Positions 27,995-36,687 of a stretch of 36,687 nucleotides of DNA are shown here, piece after piece. The stretch is from positions 1 to 36,687 of the forward strand of contig JABGWU010000301.1 of NCBI GenBank assembly GCA_018645475.1. Reading direction: 5' to 3'. The notes beneath the pieces are model-generated. The model was not told where the DNA came from. It ran no database searches and was given only the letters and a program-made list of their open reading frames with translations. Numbering within the stretch: the first letter of the stretch is position 1; each line of letters opens with the position of its first letter. The position numbers and the translations under genes are program-made. This stretch comes from Opitutia bacterium. GTDB taxonomy: Bacteria > Verrucomicrobiota > Verrucomicrobiia > Opitutales > Seribacteraceae.

Positions 27995-30900
27995 GCCAAC
28001 AAATCTGGGAAACCGGCCCCGCCTCCTCCAGGCGTTCTAAGGATTAATCGATCACCTGGGTTCATAATGGTGGAATCAACCGATTTCATATTATCTCTTT
28101 TTCCATCTTGACGGATAACAAATTGTTCACCCGATTGTCCGGAAAAACCACCATCCATTCCGTGAGGCTTGCATTTCCGGTTTTGAGTTAAAAGACTAAG
28201 ATTTGATTTTTCTTCAAAAATATAAATTCGTTCTATTCCATCTCCTCCGTTCCATGAACCCCGACCACCCGAGAACTTCCTGATTTTAAAACCGACCAGG
28301 CGAACCGGAAAGCGAGATTCAAGAATTTCTGGATCTGTGATTGCGGTGTTAGTCATATGGACCTGAACGGCTGAAGTTCCACTCGATCCAATCATTGCAC
28401 CCGAACCACCACCAACAGTCTCATAATGACTGAATGATTTATTTCCAAAAGTAATATTATTCATGGTCCCCTGTGAGCAAGCAACTCGATCAAAAGCACC
28501 AAGAATTAAATCAACCAGTTTTTGACTGACCTCAACATTTCCACCCGCTACTCCTGGACACTGACAAGGTATTCTAGAAAAGGTTGGGGATAATATTGAA
28601 CCCTGAGGAATGATTATAGAAACCGGCTTCAGGAGGCCTTCATTGAGAGGAATTTCTTTATTAATTAAAACCCGCAAGCAATAACAAACTGCACTTTGGG
28701 TTATAGCCACAGTCGCATTCAAATTGTCTTTTCTAAAAGAAGCAGTTCCAGAAAAATCAAAAGTCGCGTGTCCGTCTTTTATTTGCAAATCAAGTTTCAA
28801 TTCCTCTCCATCATCAAGGCATTGCGTGGAGGAAAGGAAGCCATTTCCCCATTCACATAAAAACTTCTCACAAATCGTTGACGCATCAAAGTGCAGGTTT
28901 TTCATCTGCACGATCAATGTGTCACAGGTATATTCTGATTCTAAAATCTTCATCTCTTTAAGTCCTTGTCTTAAAGAAGCGACTTGAGCAGACAAGTCAG
29001 CCAGATTATCTTTTATCTGTCGGGAAGGAAATTCGGAATCGCTTAATAAAACTGCAATTTCATTCATACAGGAATGACCCGCCCGAAATAGATATCGAGG
29101 GGATATTACAACCCCTTCTTCCAGTAAATTTTTAGATCCTGCAGGCATGGAACCAGGTAAGATCCCTCCAATTTCAGCATGATGGGCTCGGTTGGCGAGA
29201 AAGCCAATAATTTGATTAGTGTCAGAAAATATTGGTGCGATTACAGTAATATCAGGTAGATGAGAGCCACCGTAGGCAGGATGGTTTGTGATTATAATAT
29301 CTCCTAGTTGTAAATGGGGAAAAAGCTTTATTGATTCACGTACACAAAGTCCAAGTGCACCTAGATGGACAGGTATGTGAGGAGCATTCGCAACCAAGTA
29401 GCCTTCACTATCCAAAAGTGCACAAGAGAAATCTAACCGTTCACGCACATTAACAGATATGGCGGTTCGTTTAAGTTGTACTCCCATTTCCTCGACGAGG
29501 CAAAAAAACCTACTGGTAAACAATTCTCTTTCCACCGTTAACTCATTATCAGAATCAGAACCAGTGGAAATTTCCTCCACCATTATGCTTCCTAAATCCC
29601 CTTTTATCCCTTTCCAACCTCTTTCTATCCAAAGTGCTCCAAAATCATCGACCACTAAACAGGGACCAAAAACAAACTCTCCATGTTCAAGATCATCCCG
29701 ACATATTACCTTTTTTTCTCGAAATCGAGCAGAACGGATGTCTTTTGAAGTAAATTTCTCCTGTCCAAAATCAGGCGACGGAAAGGCCAGAAGAATACGA
29801 AGCCCATAAATTTCGACTTTATTTCTAGCTGGAAGGTATCCAAAAATATCCTCGAATTTATTCTCATATAATTCCCGGATTTCAATTCCTTCTTTATACT
29901 CAACTTCCAAACCTGATTCCTGGCCCTTCATTCGGACAAATGCGGTCTTAATTTCAACATCGGCTTGACCCGAAAAACCTGATAAAAGCTTATAGCCTTG
30001 TTGGATTAATTCGTCTTCAAAATCTATAAATTCGATCTGACTCAATGGGCGGTAAATGGGTTTTTCAATCACCCTTTCTATTCTGGACATCGACAAGCCA
30101 TATGCACTAAGAAGTCCTGAATCACGGGGTGACAAAAGCCTACTCACCCCAAGCTTTTTTGCCACCCCACAAATATGCTGCCCCCCTGCACCTCCAAAAG
30201 AAACGAGGGCATGCTTAGCCGGGTCATAACCTTGCTTGACGGATATTTTACGAATTGCACTAGCCATGGTTTCATCTGCAATGGCAATAAAACCAGCCAT
30301 CAATTCTCTCTCCAAATATCCTGACGACTCCACGCATTCCATAAGTTTTTCCCTTGCCGCCTCTACAGACAGTGGCGTGGAGAATCGATTACTATCCAAT
30401 CGATCAAGAATCAAATTAATATCAGTTAGGCAAAGGGGGCCACCAAATCCATAGCATGCCGGTCCAGGGTAAGCTCCGGCACTTTCCGGTCCAACGATTA
30501 ACCTTCCATTTTCGACCCTACAAATCGAACCGCCACCTGCTGCAACTGTTTCTATCTCCATAGAAACTCCTACTAATTTAGCATCGCCAACATTTTGAAT
30601 TGATTGATAGGAGAAAGACCCTGAAAACCTGGAAACATCGGTACTGGTTCCTCCCATGTCTAGGTTTATAAAATGATTCAAACCAGCTCTTTTCGCAACT
30701 GCACATGCACCAACCACTCCACCAGCTGGACCGCTTAATAAACTATCAATTGCGCGATAGTGATTTCGATTCAATAAACCACCTGAACTCTTCATAATTA
30801 AAAGCTCACCCAGTTCACCTAGACCGGAAACAATATTCCCGATATACTGTTGAAGAATGGGATAAAGATAACCTTCAAGAACAGAAGATTCACTCCGACC

Positions 30901-31716
30901 TAACCAATTCATAAAAGGATGAATTTCTGCGGAAGTTATTACTGTTTGAAATCCAATTTTTTTTAAACTATTAGCTACAAATCTTTCATTCCCCTGATTG
31001 ATATAAGAATTAAGAAATGAAATGACTGCCACCTTATGCCCTTCTCTTACAAGTTCTCTGGCCTTAGGTATGAGTGTAGAAAGATTTGGCTCTTGAATTA
31101 CTTTTCCCGATCGGTCGGTCCTTTCTTCCACTTCCACACAAGGACCAGCGAAAGATTTTCTCTTTCTTGGAATCAGATCAAAAAGATTCACCCTTCTTTG
31201 ATCTCCAATTTCCATTAAATCAGGAAAACCTTGAGTTAAAAAAAGTACGGGCTTTTGCCCTGTATCTTCTAAAAGTGCGTTCGTACAACGGGTCGTTGCT
31301 AAACGCATTCGTATTTGACAATCACTTTGTTTTTGCATCGTCCGGGCTAATATTAAGCGCATCCCAAGGATTGGGGCTTCCCAACCAGAAAACAGCTCGA
31401 TCGTTTCACCTGTAATTTCACTTTTTCTTAATGCTTCAGAAAAACGCAGTATTTTGGTCTCCACATTCCAACTTTCGACTTTCAGTGCAGTCTGATCAAT
31501 TTCTGTAAGAAATATTTTAAACCCAGATGGAAAATTATTTGGCCAATCGGATTCATTGCCCAACTTAATTTCAAATTCTGACAGTTGCTCCACTACCTTT
31601 GCAGTCAAACTTCCTCGGGAAAGAACTTTTTCTCGGATTTCTTTTTTTCCAACTTCTTTTCCCAGGCAATCGGTAAAAGTTCCCCCAGTATCAATAAAGA
31701 AATCCCAAATCTGCAT
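27991..31716 (-). CDS. Hydantoinase/5-oxoprolinase, fused HyuA-HyuB
   Basis: HyuA part FFIDTGGTFTD, LGLNHFINLDMGGTSTDVSR; HyuB part RERLDFSCALLDSEGYLVANAPHIPVHLGALG, GDIIITNHPAYGGSHLPDITV. Confidence 0.92.
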   Translation of the reverse strand: MQIWDFFIDTGGTFTDCLGKEVGKKEIREKVLSRGSLTAKVVEQLSEFEIKLGNESDWPNNFPSGFKIFLTEIDQTALKVESWNVETKILRFSEALRKSEITGETIELFSGWEAPILGMRLILARTMQKQSDCQIRMRLATTRCTNALLEDTGQKPVLFLTQGFPDLMEIGDQRRVNLFDLIPRKRKSFAGPCVEVEERTDRSGKVIQEPNLSTLIPKARELVREGHKVAVISFLNSYINQGNERFVANSLKKIGFQTVITSAEIHPFMNWLGRSESSVLEGYLYPILQQYIGNIVSGLGELGELLIMKSSGGLLNRNHYRAIDSLLSGPAGGVVGACAVAKRAGLNHFINLDMGGTSTDVSRFSGSFSYQSIQNVGDAKLVGVSMEIETVAAGGGSICRVENGRLIVGPESAGAYPGPACYGFGGPLCLTDINLILDRLDSNRFSTPLSVEAAREKLMECVESSGYLERELMAGFIAIADETMASAIRKISVKQGYDPAKHALVSFGGAGGQHICGVAKKLGVSRLLSPRDSGLLSAYGLSMSRIERVIEKPIYRPLSQIEFIDFEDELIQQGYKLLSGFSGQADVEIKTAFVRMKGQESGLEVEYKEGIEIRELYENKFEDIFGYLPARNKVEIYGLRILLAFPSPDFGQEKFTSKDIRSARFREKKVICRDDLEHGEFVFGPCLVVDDFGALWIERGWKGIKGDLGSIMVEEISTGSDSDNELTVERELFTSRFFCLVEEMGVQLKRTAISVNVRERLDFSCALLDSEGYLVANAPHIPVHLGALGLCVRESIKLFPHLQLGDIIITNHPAYGGSHLPDITVIAPIFSDTNQIIGFLANRAHHAEIGGILPGSMPAGSKNLLEEGVVISPRYLFRAGHSCMNEIAVLLSDSEFPSRQIKDNLADLSAQVASLRQGLKEMKILESEYTCDTLIVQMKNLHFDASTICEKFLCEWGNGFLSSTQCLDDGEELKLDLQIKDGHATFDFSGTASFRKDNLNATVAITQSAVCYCLRVLINKEIPLNEGLLKPVSIIIPQGSILSPTFSRIPCQCPGVAGGNVEVSQKLVDLILGAFDRVACSQGTMNNITFGNKSFSHYETVGGGSGAMIGSSGTSAVQVHMTNTAITDPEILESRFPVRLVGFKIRKFSGGRGSWNGGDGIERIYIFEEKSNLSLLTQNRKCKPHGMDGGFSGQSGEQFVIRQDGKRDNMKSVDSTIMNPGDRLILRTPGGGGAGFPDLLA

Positions 31717-31768
31717 ATTTAGGAGTTCTCCTTCGTTATTTCAAACTTAGGCTTTTGAACTATTAAAT

Positions 31769-32194
31769 TTAACTCCATTTCAATAGCATTTGAATATAGT
31801 TTTCGGGCAACCCTACTTGTCTTGCACCTTCAAGTACCTCTTTTTGATAATGCCGGGCGGGTTTACCGTACTTTCTGTTGTTCGATAAATAGACAATGGT
31901 TTCATTTTTAACACCGGTGGGAACTAATGATGCCTGAATCGTAGTTCGATCATAATAACCTTCCTTCACCGCCTCATATTCGTCCAAAGATTTCAAATGA
32001 TTGTCACCCAATTTCCAAACACAACCTAATGTGTAAGAATTTAAATTTTCTTCAATACCTGCATATCCGTTACCGTTTATAAAATAACTCCAATTATTTA
32101 CCCGAGCCTGACAGACAAAAATGGCCCCCGGACATCGGGTTTCCATTTGTTTGAAATTCATATTCGATCCGTAAGCAAAATAAAGACAGTGCAT
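31769..32194 (-). CDS. Gamma-glutamylcyclotransferase-like protein
   Basis: LYFAYGSNMNFKQMETRCPGA and LKSLDEYEAVKEGYYDR match GGCT substrate loop and catalytic Glu region. Confidence 0.87.
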   Translation of the reverse strand: MHCLYFAYGSNMNFKQMETRCPGAIFVCQARVNNWSYFINGNGYAGIEENLNSYTLGCVWKLGDNHLKSLDEYEAVKEGYYDRTTIQASLVPTGVKNETIVYLSNNRKYGKPARHYQKEVLEGARQVGLPENYIQMLLKWS

Positions 32195-32253
32195 TTGAAT
32201 AATTTTTACCTTTTCCAGTTAGGGTAGCAAGCGGAAGCTTTCAAGCTTGTATA

Positions 32254-32397
32254 AAAGTAAGATTTTAGTATTTTACTTTCAGCGTTAGAGGCCATCCATT
32301 GGATTGCCTCCTTGAATTTCAATTCTTGCAACTGCAAATAATTGGGCGGAACGGTACTTTGGCTCACGCTAAAGTACGAATTCACAAGTGTGAATTT
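32254..32397 (+). promoter_or_regulatory. Candidate structured leader of rpsO (four successive hairpins)
   Basis: Hairpins at 32254-32279, 32288-32310, 32354-32377 and 32379-32396; see findings. Confidence 0.5.
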
Positions 32398-32424
32398 CAC
32401 GCATCGAGAAATTAAAATATAATT

Positions 32425-32691
32425 ATGTCTGAACAAGTAAATAAACAAAATATAATCGAAGATAATCGTTCTCACGAGAAGGACACGGGCTCAAGCGAAG
32501 TGCAAGTTGCACTACTTTCTGCTCGTATATCTCATCTTACAGAACATCTTAAGACTCACCGTAAGGATTTTCATTCTCGCCGAGGTCTCCTCATGATGGC
32601 CGCCCGTAGAAGAAAAATTTTAGATTACTTAAAAAGGACCGATTTAAAACGCTATCAAGCTATTATTGAAAAGCTTGAATTACGTAAGTAA
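32425..32691 (+). CDS. rpsO: 30S ribosomal protein S15
   Basis: [52 protein letters not shown]. Confidence 0.97.
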   Translation: MSEQVNKQNIIEDNRSHEKDTGSSEVQVALLSARISHLTEHLKTHRKDFHSRRGLLMMAARRRKILDYLKRTDLKRYQAIIEKLELRK

Positions 32692-32735
32692 ATCACACTT
32701 TTCCATAAACTTGGGGTATAAACCTCAAAATTTCT

Positions 32736-32776
32736 CTCCAATTTTAACCACAGAATTTTGATTCTGTTGATTGGAG
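32736..32776 (+). promoter_or_regulatory. Candidate pnp leader stem-loop
   Basis: Outer stem CTCCAAT/ATTGGAG, inner stem ACAGAAT/ATTCTGT with TTTG loop, in the rpsO-pnp gap. Confidence 0.45.
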
Positions 32777-32846
32777 TTTCGGTTAAACAATTCGGTTGAA
32801 TCGAAAAAAAGAAGATAATCGAAAATCAAAAAAACAGTACGAAAAC

Positions 32847-35039
32847 ATGAATCAAAAGCACAATGTAACCGCCGAAAAACTTGGCATCCAAATATCCACC
32901 GGTACCTTAGCAGGATTAGCAGGTGGAGCCGTCACTATTTCCCTGGGAGAGACTAATGTATTTGTCTCTGCCACTGCCGCATCAAATTTGCGTACAGGAC
33001 AGGACTTTTTCCCGCTCACCGTGGACTATAAGGAAAAATTCACCGCAGCCGGAAAATTCCCAGGTGGATATTTCAAACGTGAAGGTCGTCCTAGTGAAAA
33101 AGAAATCTTAACTTCTCGTTTGTGCGATCGTCCACTCAGACCCCTTTTCCCAAAAGGTTTCCTCAACGAAGTTCAAGTTATTGGATATCTTCTTTCCACG
33201 GATCAGGTAAACGAAGCAGATGTGTTGATGGTCAATGGTGCATCAGCAGCATTAATGATTTCAGATATCCCTTGGAATGGTCCAATTGGTTGCGTTCGCT
33301 TGGGCGAAATCAATGGTGAATTCGTGGTCAACCCGACTAACGAACAAATGTACGATTCATCCCTCGATCTCATCTATGTTGGAAGCGAGAAGGAAATGAT
33401 GATGATTGAAGGCTCAGCGGACCAAATGCCAGAAGACCGATTCGTGGAAGCTCTTGAATATGCTCATGAACAAATTCAGGATATAATTTCAGCACAGCGC
33501 AAACTGGCTGAATTGTGTGGCAAGGAAAAGAAAAACTTTGAATTAGTCAAAGCACCCGACGACATTCTTACCTTATGCAAAGAAATTACGGGCGACCGCT
33601 TGGAAGATGCAATTTTTGCTGACTCCAAACAGGAAAGACAGGAAGCGGTTGATGTCATTAAGGAAGAAGCGTTGAAAGCGTGTGAAGAAAAATTCGGCGA
33701 CGAATTTAACCCTGATCATGTTAAAATGGCTTTCGAAGTTCTTCAGGAAGATGTTTACAGAGAAAACATTTTGGTGCGCGGAAAAAGAGCGGATGGTCGC
33801 CAAGCGGCAGACCTTCGAGAAATTTCCTGTGAAACAGGTGTTCTTCCAAGAGTTCATGGATCTGCAATTTTTACAAGAGGTGAAACTCAATCATTGGTCA
33901 TGTCCACACTCGGAACAAGTCGTGATGTGCAGGATTTAGATGGTTTGACTGGTGGTCCGACTGCTAAATCGTTTATCTTACACTACAACTTCCCTCCCTT
34001 TTCTGTTGGGGAAGCCGGGCGATTTGGTTTCACAAGTCGTCGTGAAATGGGACATGGAGCATTAGCTGAACGATCCGTTTTACCTATTCTACCAGCTGAA
34101 GACGACTTTCCATACGCGATTCGAATTGTTTCAGAAATCATGGCTTCCAATGGTTCGACCTCGATGGCTAGTGTTTGCGGCGGTTCATTAGCCCTTATGG
34201 ATGCGGGGGTACCTATTTCCCAACATGTTGCAGGTATATCCACCGGTCTGGTCACCGAAATGGATGATGATGGGAACATTACCAAGCATGTTGTTCTTAC
34301 GGATATTATCGGTGCTGAAGATCACTTCGGTGACATGGATTTTAAAGTATGCGGTACCAGAGATGGAGTTACAGGATTCCAACTTGACCTAAAAATTCAA
34401 GGGCTACCTTTCGATATTGCAAAAGAAGCCGTAAAACAAGTCACGGAAGCTCGTATGAAAATTCTTTCCAGCATGGAGGAATGTCTTCCAACTCACAGAA
34501 AAGAATTACGCGATCATGCACCTCGAATTGAGGTTGTTCAGATTGACCCTGAAAAGATTGGTGCATTAATTGGTCCTGGCGGAAAGAATATTCGTCGAAT
34601 TACTGAAGTTACCGGTGCAAACCTTGATATTGATGAGGACAACAGTGGTAAGATTCGTGTTTACGCAAGCGACTCGGAAGCAATGAACCGAGCCCTCCAA
34701 GAAATTGACCTTGTTACCGGTGAAATCGAAGCTGGAAAAACATATCGTGGAATCGTTCGGGGAGTTAAAGAATTTGGTGCTTTCGTTGAATGTCTCCCCG
34801 GAAAAGAAGGATTATGCCATATCTCCGAGCTCGCTGATTTTCGTGTCAACAAAACTGAAGATATCTGTAAATTAGGCGACGAAATCATTGTAAAATGCAT
34901 TGGCATTGATGATAAAGGCCGAGTAAAACTTAGCCGTCGTGCTGCGATGGAAGAATCAAAATCTGAGGACGGAGAATCCAAAGATAATGATACCAAGGAA
35001 GAAAAATCCGAAGAAAATGCCGAACCGGCAGCTTCATAA
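32847..35039 (+). CDS. pnp: Polyribonucleotide nucleotidyltransferase
   Basis: [13 protein letters not shown] domain [22 protein letters not shown]1 domain at C-terminus. ATG at 32847 preferred over the TTG at 32796 in the track. Confidence 0.96.
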   Translation: MNQKHNVTAEKLGIQISTGTLAGLAGGAVTISLGETNVFVSATAASNLRTGQDFFPLTVDYKEKFTAAGKFPGGYFKREGRPSEKEILTSRLCDRPLRPLFPKGFLNEVQVIGYLLSTDQVNEADVLMVNGASAALMISDIPWNGPIGCVRLGEINGEFVVNPTNEQMYDSSLDLIYVGSEKEMMMIEGSADQMPEDRFVEALEYAHEQIQDIISAQRKLAELCGKEKKNFELVKAPDDILTLCKEITGDRLEDAIFADSKQERQEAVDVIKEEALKACEEKFGDEFNPDHVKMAFEVLQEDVYRENILVRGKRADGRQAADLREISCETGVLPRVHGSAIFTRGETQSLVMSTLGTSRDVQDLDGLTGGPTAKSFILHYNFPPFSVGEAGRFGFTSRREMGHGALAERSVLPILPAEDDFPYAIRIVSEIMASNGSTSMASVCGGSLALMDAGVPISQHVAGISTGLVTEMDDDGNITKHVVLTDIIGAEDHFGDMDFKVCGTRDGVTGFQLDLKIQGLPFDIAKEAVKQVTEARMKILSSMEECLPTHRKELRDHAPRIEVVQIDPEKIGALIGPGGKNIRRITEVTGANLDIDEDNSGKIRVYASDSEAMNRALQEIDLVTGEIEAGKTYRGIVRGVKEFGAFVECLPGKEGLCHISELADFRVNKTEDICKLGDEIIVKCIGIDDKGRVKLSRRAAMEESKSEDGESKDNDTKEEKSEENAEPAAS

Positions 35040-35069
35040 GAGATTGCTCTTTTTATAAATCTTACTATC

Positions 35070-35109
35070 GAGGGGAGTGGTGTAATCATACACCCTCCCC
35101 TCTTTGTTT
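35070..35109 (+). terminator. Terminator-like hairpin between pnp and surE
   Basis: gagggga-gt-ggtgta-atca-tacacc-c-tcccctc followed by tttgttt; stem ends at 35102. Confidence 0.7.
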
Positions 35110-35916
35110 ATGAATTCTGAAAGACCACTCGCACTGCTTACCAACGATGACGGTATTGATTCAAACTTCCTTCGAGTTTTAATTGATGAAGTATCCAAGC
35201 TATTCGAAGTTGTTGTCTGTGCCCCTGACCAAGAAAGAAGCTGGATTAGTCATGCCATTTCAAGACATCAAAAACTGAAACCTGAAAACAGGGACAAAGA
35301 CTTCGATTGCCAAGTCTATTCATTGAACGGAACTCCGGCTGATTGCGTTAATTTTGCAATTGGGAATCTGTTACCTAAAGAGCCTGATTTAGTCATTAGC
35401 GGAATCAACCTTGGATACAATGTCACATTACCTATGATCTTATCTTCCGGAACAGTGGGTGCGGCATTAGAAGGCTCCTTGCTTGGCATTCCCGCGTTTG
35501 CGGTCAGCATGGCTCTTCCTGAAGAAAGCTTTGAAGAAATAAGAGAAAATATGGGGAAAGTGGATGGGGAAATTTCAAACTCACTCACGCATTCTGCGAA
35601 AACAACCGCTGCTTATGCGAAAGAATGGATAAAATATCCTTCATCAGAGGGTCTTTCCGTTCATAACTTAAATTTTCCCCATGATTTCGATGGAAAAGAA
35701 GAACCCATTTTATCTTTTGCGGGGGCATTAAGATTAGGTAGTCTATTCCCAAAAGTGAAAAATCAAGATTACCACCAACTCGAATACCGTCCAGAATGGT
35801 TAAAACAAAAGGAACCAGAAATCGGTTCGGATCTATGGGTGCTAAATCAAGGCAAACCTACAGTCTCCCGTCTCGACTTTGCGGATATTTCGGGTAGAAA
35901 ACACCTTGAACCCTGA
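35110..35916 (+). CDS. surE: 5'-nucleotidase SurE
   Basis: LALLTNDDGIDS, VVCAPDQERSWISHAIS, LNGTPADCVNFA, VISGINLGYN. ATG at 35110 preferred over the TTG at 35104. Confidence 0.95.
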   Translation: MNSERPLALLTNDDGIDSNFLRVLIDEVSKLFEVVVCAPDQERSWISHAISRHQKLKPENRDKDFDCQVYSLNGTPADCVNFAIGNLLPKEPDLVISGINLGYNVTLPMILSSGTVGAALEGSLLGIPAFAVSMALPEESFEEIRENMGKVDGEISNSLTHSAKTTAAYAKEWIKYPSSEGLSVHNLNFPHDFDGKEEPILSFAGALRLGSLFPKVKNQDYHQLEYRPEWLKQKEPEIGSDLWVLNQGKPTVSRLDFADISGRKHLEP

Positions 35917-35946
35917 TTACGAATACTCTTCAATGTAAGTTATCTT

Positions 35947-36204
35947 ATGTTGCATAAAATTTTCCAATGGTGGTATTTACGAAGAAGATCTTCGTATGGA
36001 AAAAGTTATAAAAAAATTGATAGTCGCTCAAAAGATCGTGATTTAATTAATTATTTTCATGATTTTGGAGGAGAAACCACAAATTCTCGAAGATCCTACT
36101 GGCTTTACCGAAAAATTTTTCATGTGATCGCTTGGATAATTTTCTTGGTCTTTGCGATGTGGTTTTCCCTCGAAAGTTATCAGGGGTTGATAATTTATGA
36201 TTAA
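35947..36204 (+). CDS. Small hypothetical protein with C-terminal TM
   Basis: 85 aa ATG ORF; VIAWIIFLVFAMWFSL hydrophobic segment. Confidence 0.5.
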   Translation: MLHKIFQWWYLRRRSSYGKSYKKIDSRSKDRDLINYFHDFGGETTNSRRSYWLYRKIFHVIAWIIFLVFAMWFSLESYQGLIIYD

Positions 36205-36269
36205 ATACCTTATTGAGCTTGATCGATTGCAGGGAAAAGGTTAGATTAAATCCTTTTTTGTAGAACAAC

Positions 36270-36455
36270 ATGAATAAAACGCACAAAGGCATCGCTAAAA
36301 GATTCAAAATTACTGGATCTGGAAAAGTTAAATTTCGCAAACCAAGTAAACGGCACCTTCGCCGTAAGCTAAGCACTAAGCAAGTTCGAGCTGGCAGGCA
36401 GGATCAAATTTTAGCAAAAGGAATGGCTCGCCGCGTAATAAAAGCCATTTTATAA
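36270..36455 (+). CDS. rpmI: 50S ribosomal protein L35
   Basis: MNKTHKGIAKRFKITGSGKVKFRKPSKRHLRRKLSTKQVR. Confidence 0.95.
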   Translation: MNKTHKGIAKRFKITGSGKVKFRKPSKRHLRRKLSTKQVRAGRQDQILAKGMARRVIKAIL

Positions 36456-36484
36456 CTTCACACTGTTAATAGAGGAAATAAGAT

Positions 36485-36687
36485 ATGCCACGAGCACGTA
36501 ATGTAGCCGCTACCCGTAAACGCCGTAAAAAAGTTCTTAAAAAAGCTAAGGGGTATTTTGGAAATAAATCTCGTCTTTTTCGATATGCTAAAGACGCAGT
36601 GGATCGTGGTGAAGCATATGCTTATTCCCATCGTCGCAAAAGAAAAACTGAATTTCGTCAATTATGGATTGTTCGTATCAATGCAGC
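36485..36687 (+). CDS. rplT: 50S ribosomal protein L20, partial (runs off window end)
   Basis: ATG at 36485 reads MPRARNVAATRKRRKKVLKKAKGYFGNKSRLFRYAKDAVDRGEAYAYSHRRKRKTEFRQLWIVRINAA; not in the ORF track because it is open at the edge. Confidence 0.95.
   Translation, partial: MPRARNVAATRKRRKKVLKKAKGYFGNKSRLFRYAKDAVDRGEAYAYSHRRKRKTEFRQLWIVRINA

Noticed and set aside
32195-32424. tRNA gene in the GGCT-rpsO gap suggested by several hairpins
   Set aside because: No cloverleaf arrangement, T-arm GTTCRA motif or acceptor stem; hairpins are linear and successive.
34661-35089. 142-aa - strand ORF opposite the pnp 3' end
   Set aside because: Shadow ORF; composition reflects the reverse complement of the S1/KH region.
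36237-36258. AAAAGG...CCTTTTTT before rpmI as a possible attenuator
   Set aside because: Only about 6 bp with a large loop; not strong enough without comparative support.
1-36687. Defence island, prophage, integron or transposon
   Set aside because: No integrase, transposase, restriction enzyme, Cas, or structural phage proteins were recognised in the ORFs.

Overview
The window reads as a densely packed bacterial chromosomal segment, probably Verrucomicrobia/Opitutae-like (inferred from gene content and style only; not tested). It is mostly housekeeping genes: two tandem HDOD proteins, lnt, dus, a BFN nuclease, aroK, a thioesterase, tig-clpP-clpX, fabV, a DUF721/DciA-like gene, a POT transporter, comM, an oxoprolinase with a gamma-glutamylcyclotransferase, rpsO, pnp, surE and rpmI-rplT. 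Less ordinary content includes a PcfJ-like protein, a secreted 14-repeat RCC1/Ig-like protein facing a subtilisin-like protease, a block of small ORFan genes (about 20.5-23.0 kb), and a lipoprotein resembling the SecD P1-head subdomain. I found no CRISPR array, transposase, rRNA or convincing tRNA. The strongest undescribed candidate is a run of four hairpins just upstream of rpsO. Their G-U wobbles pair only if the + strand is transcribed, which suggests an S15 autoregulatory leader. A pnp leader hairpin and a terminator-like hairpin abutting surE follow in the same locus. All family calls come from motif recognition by eye; no database search was run.
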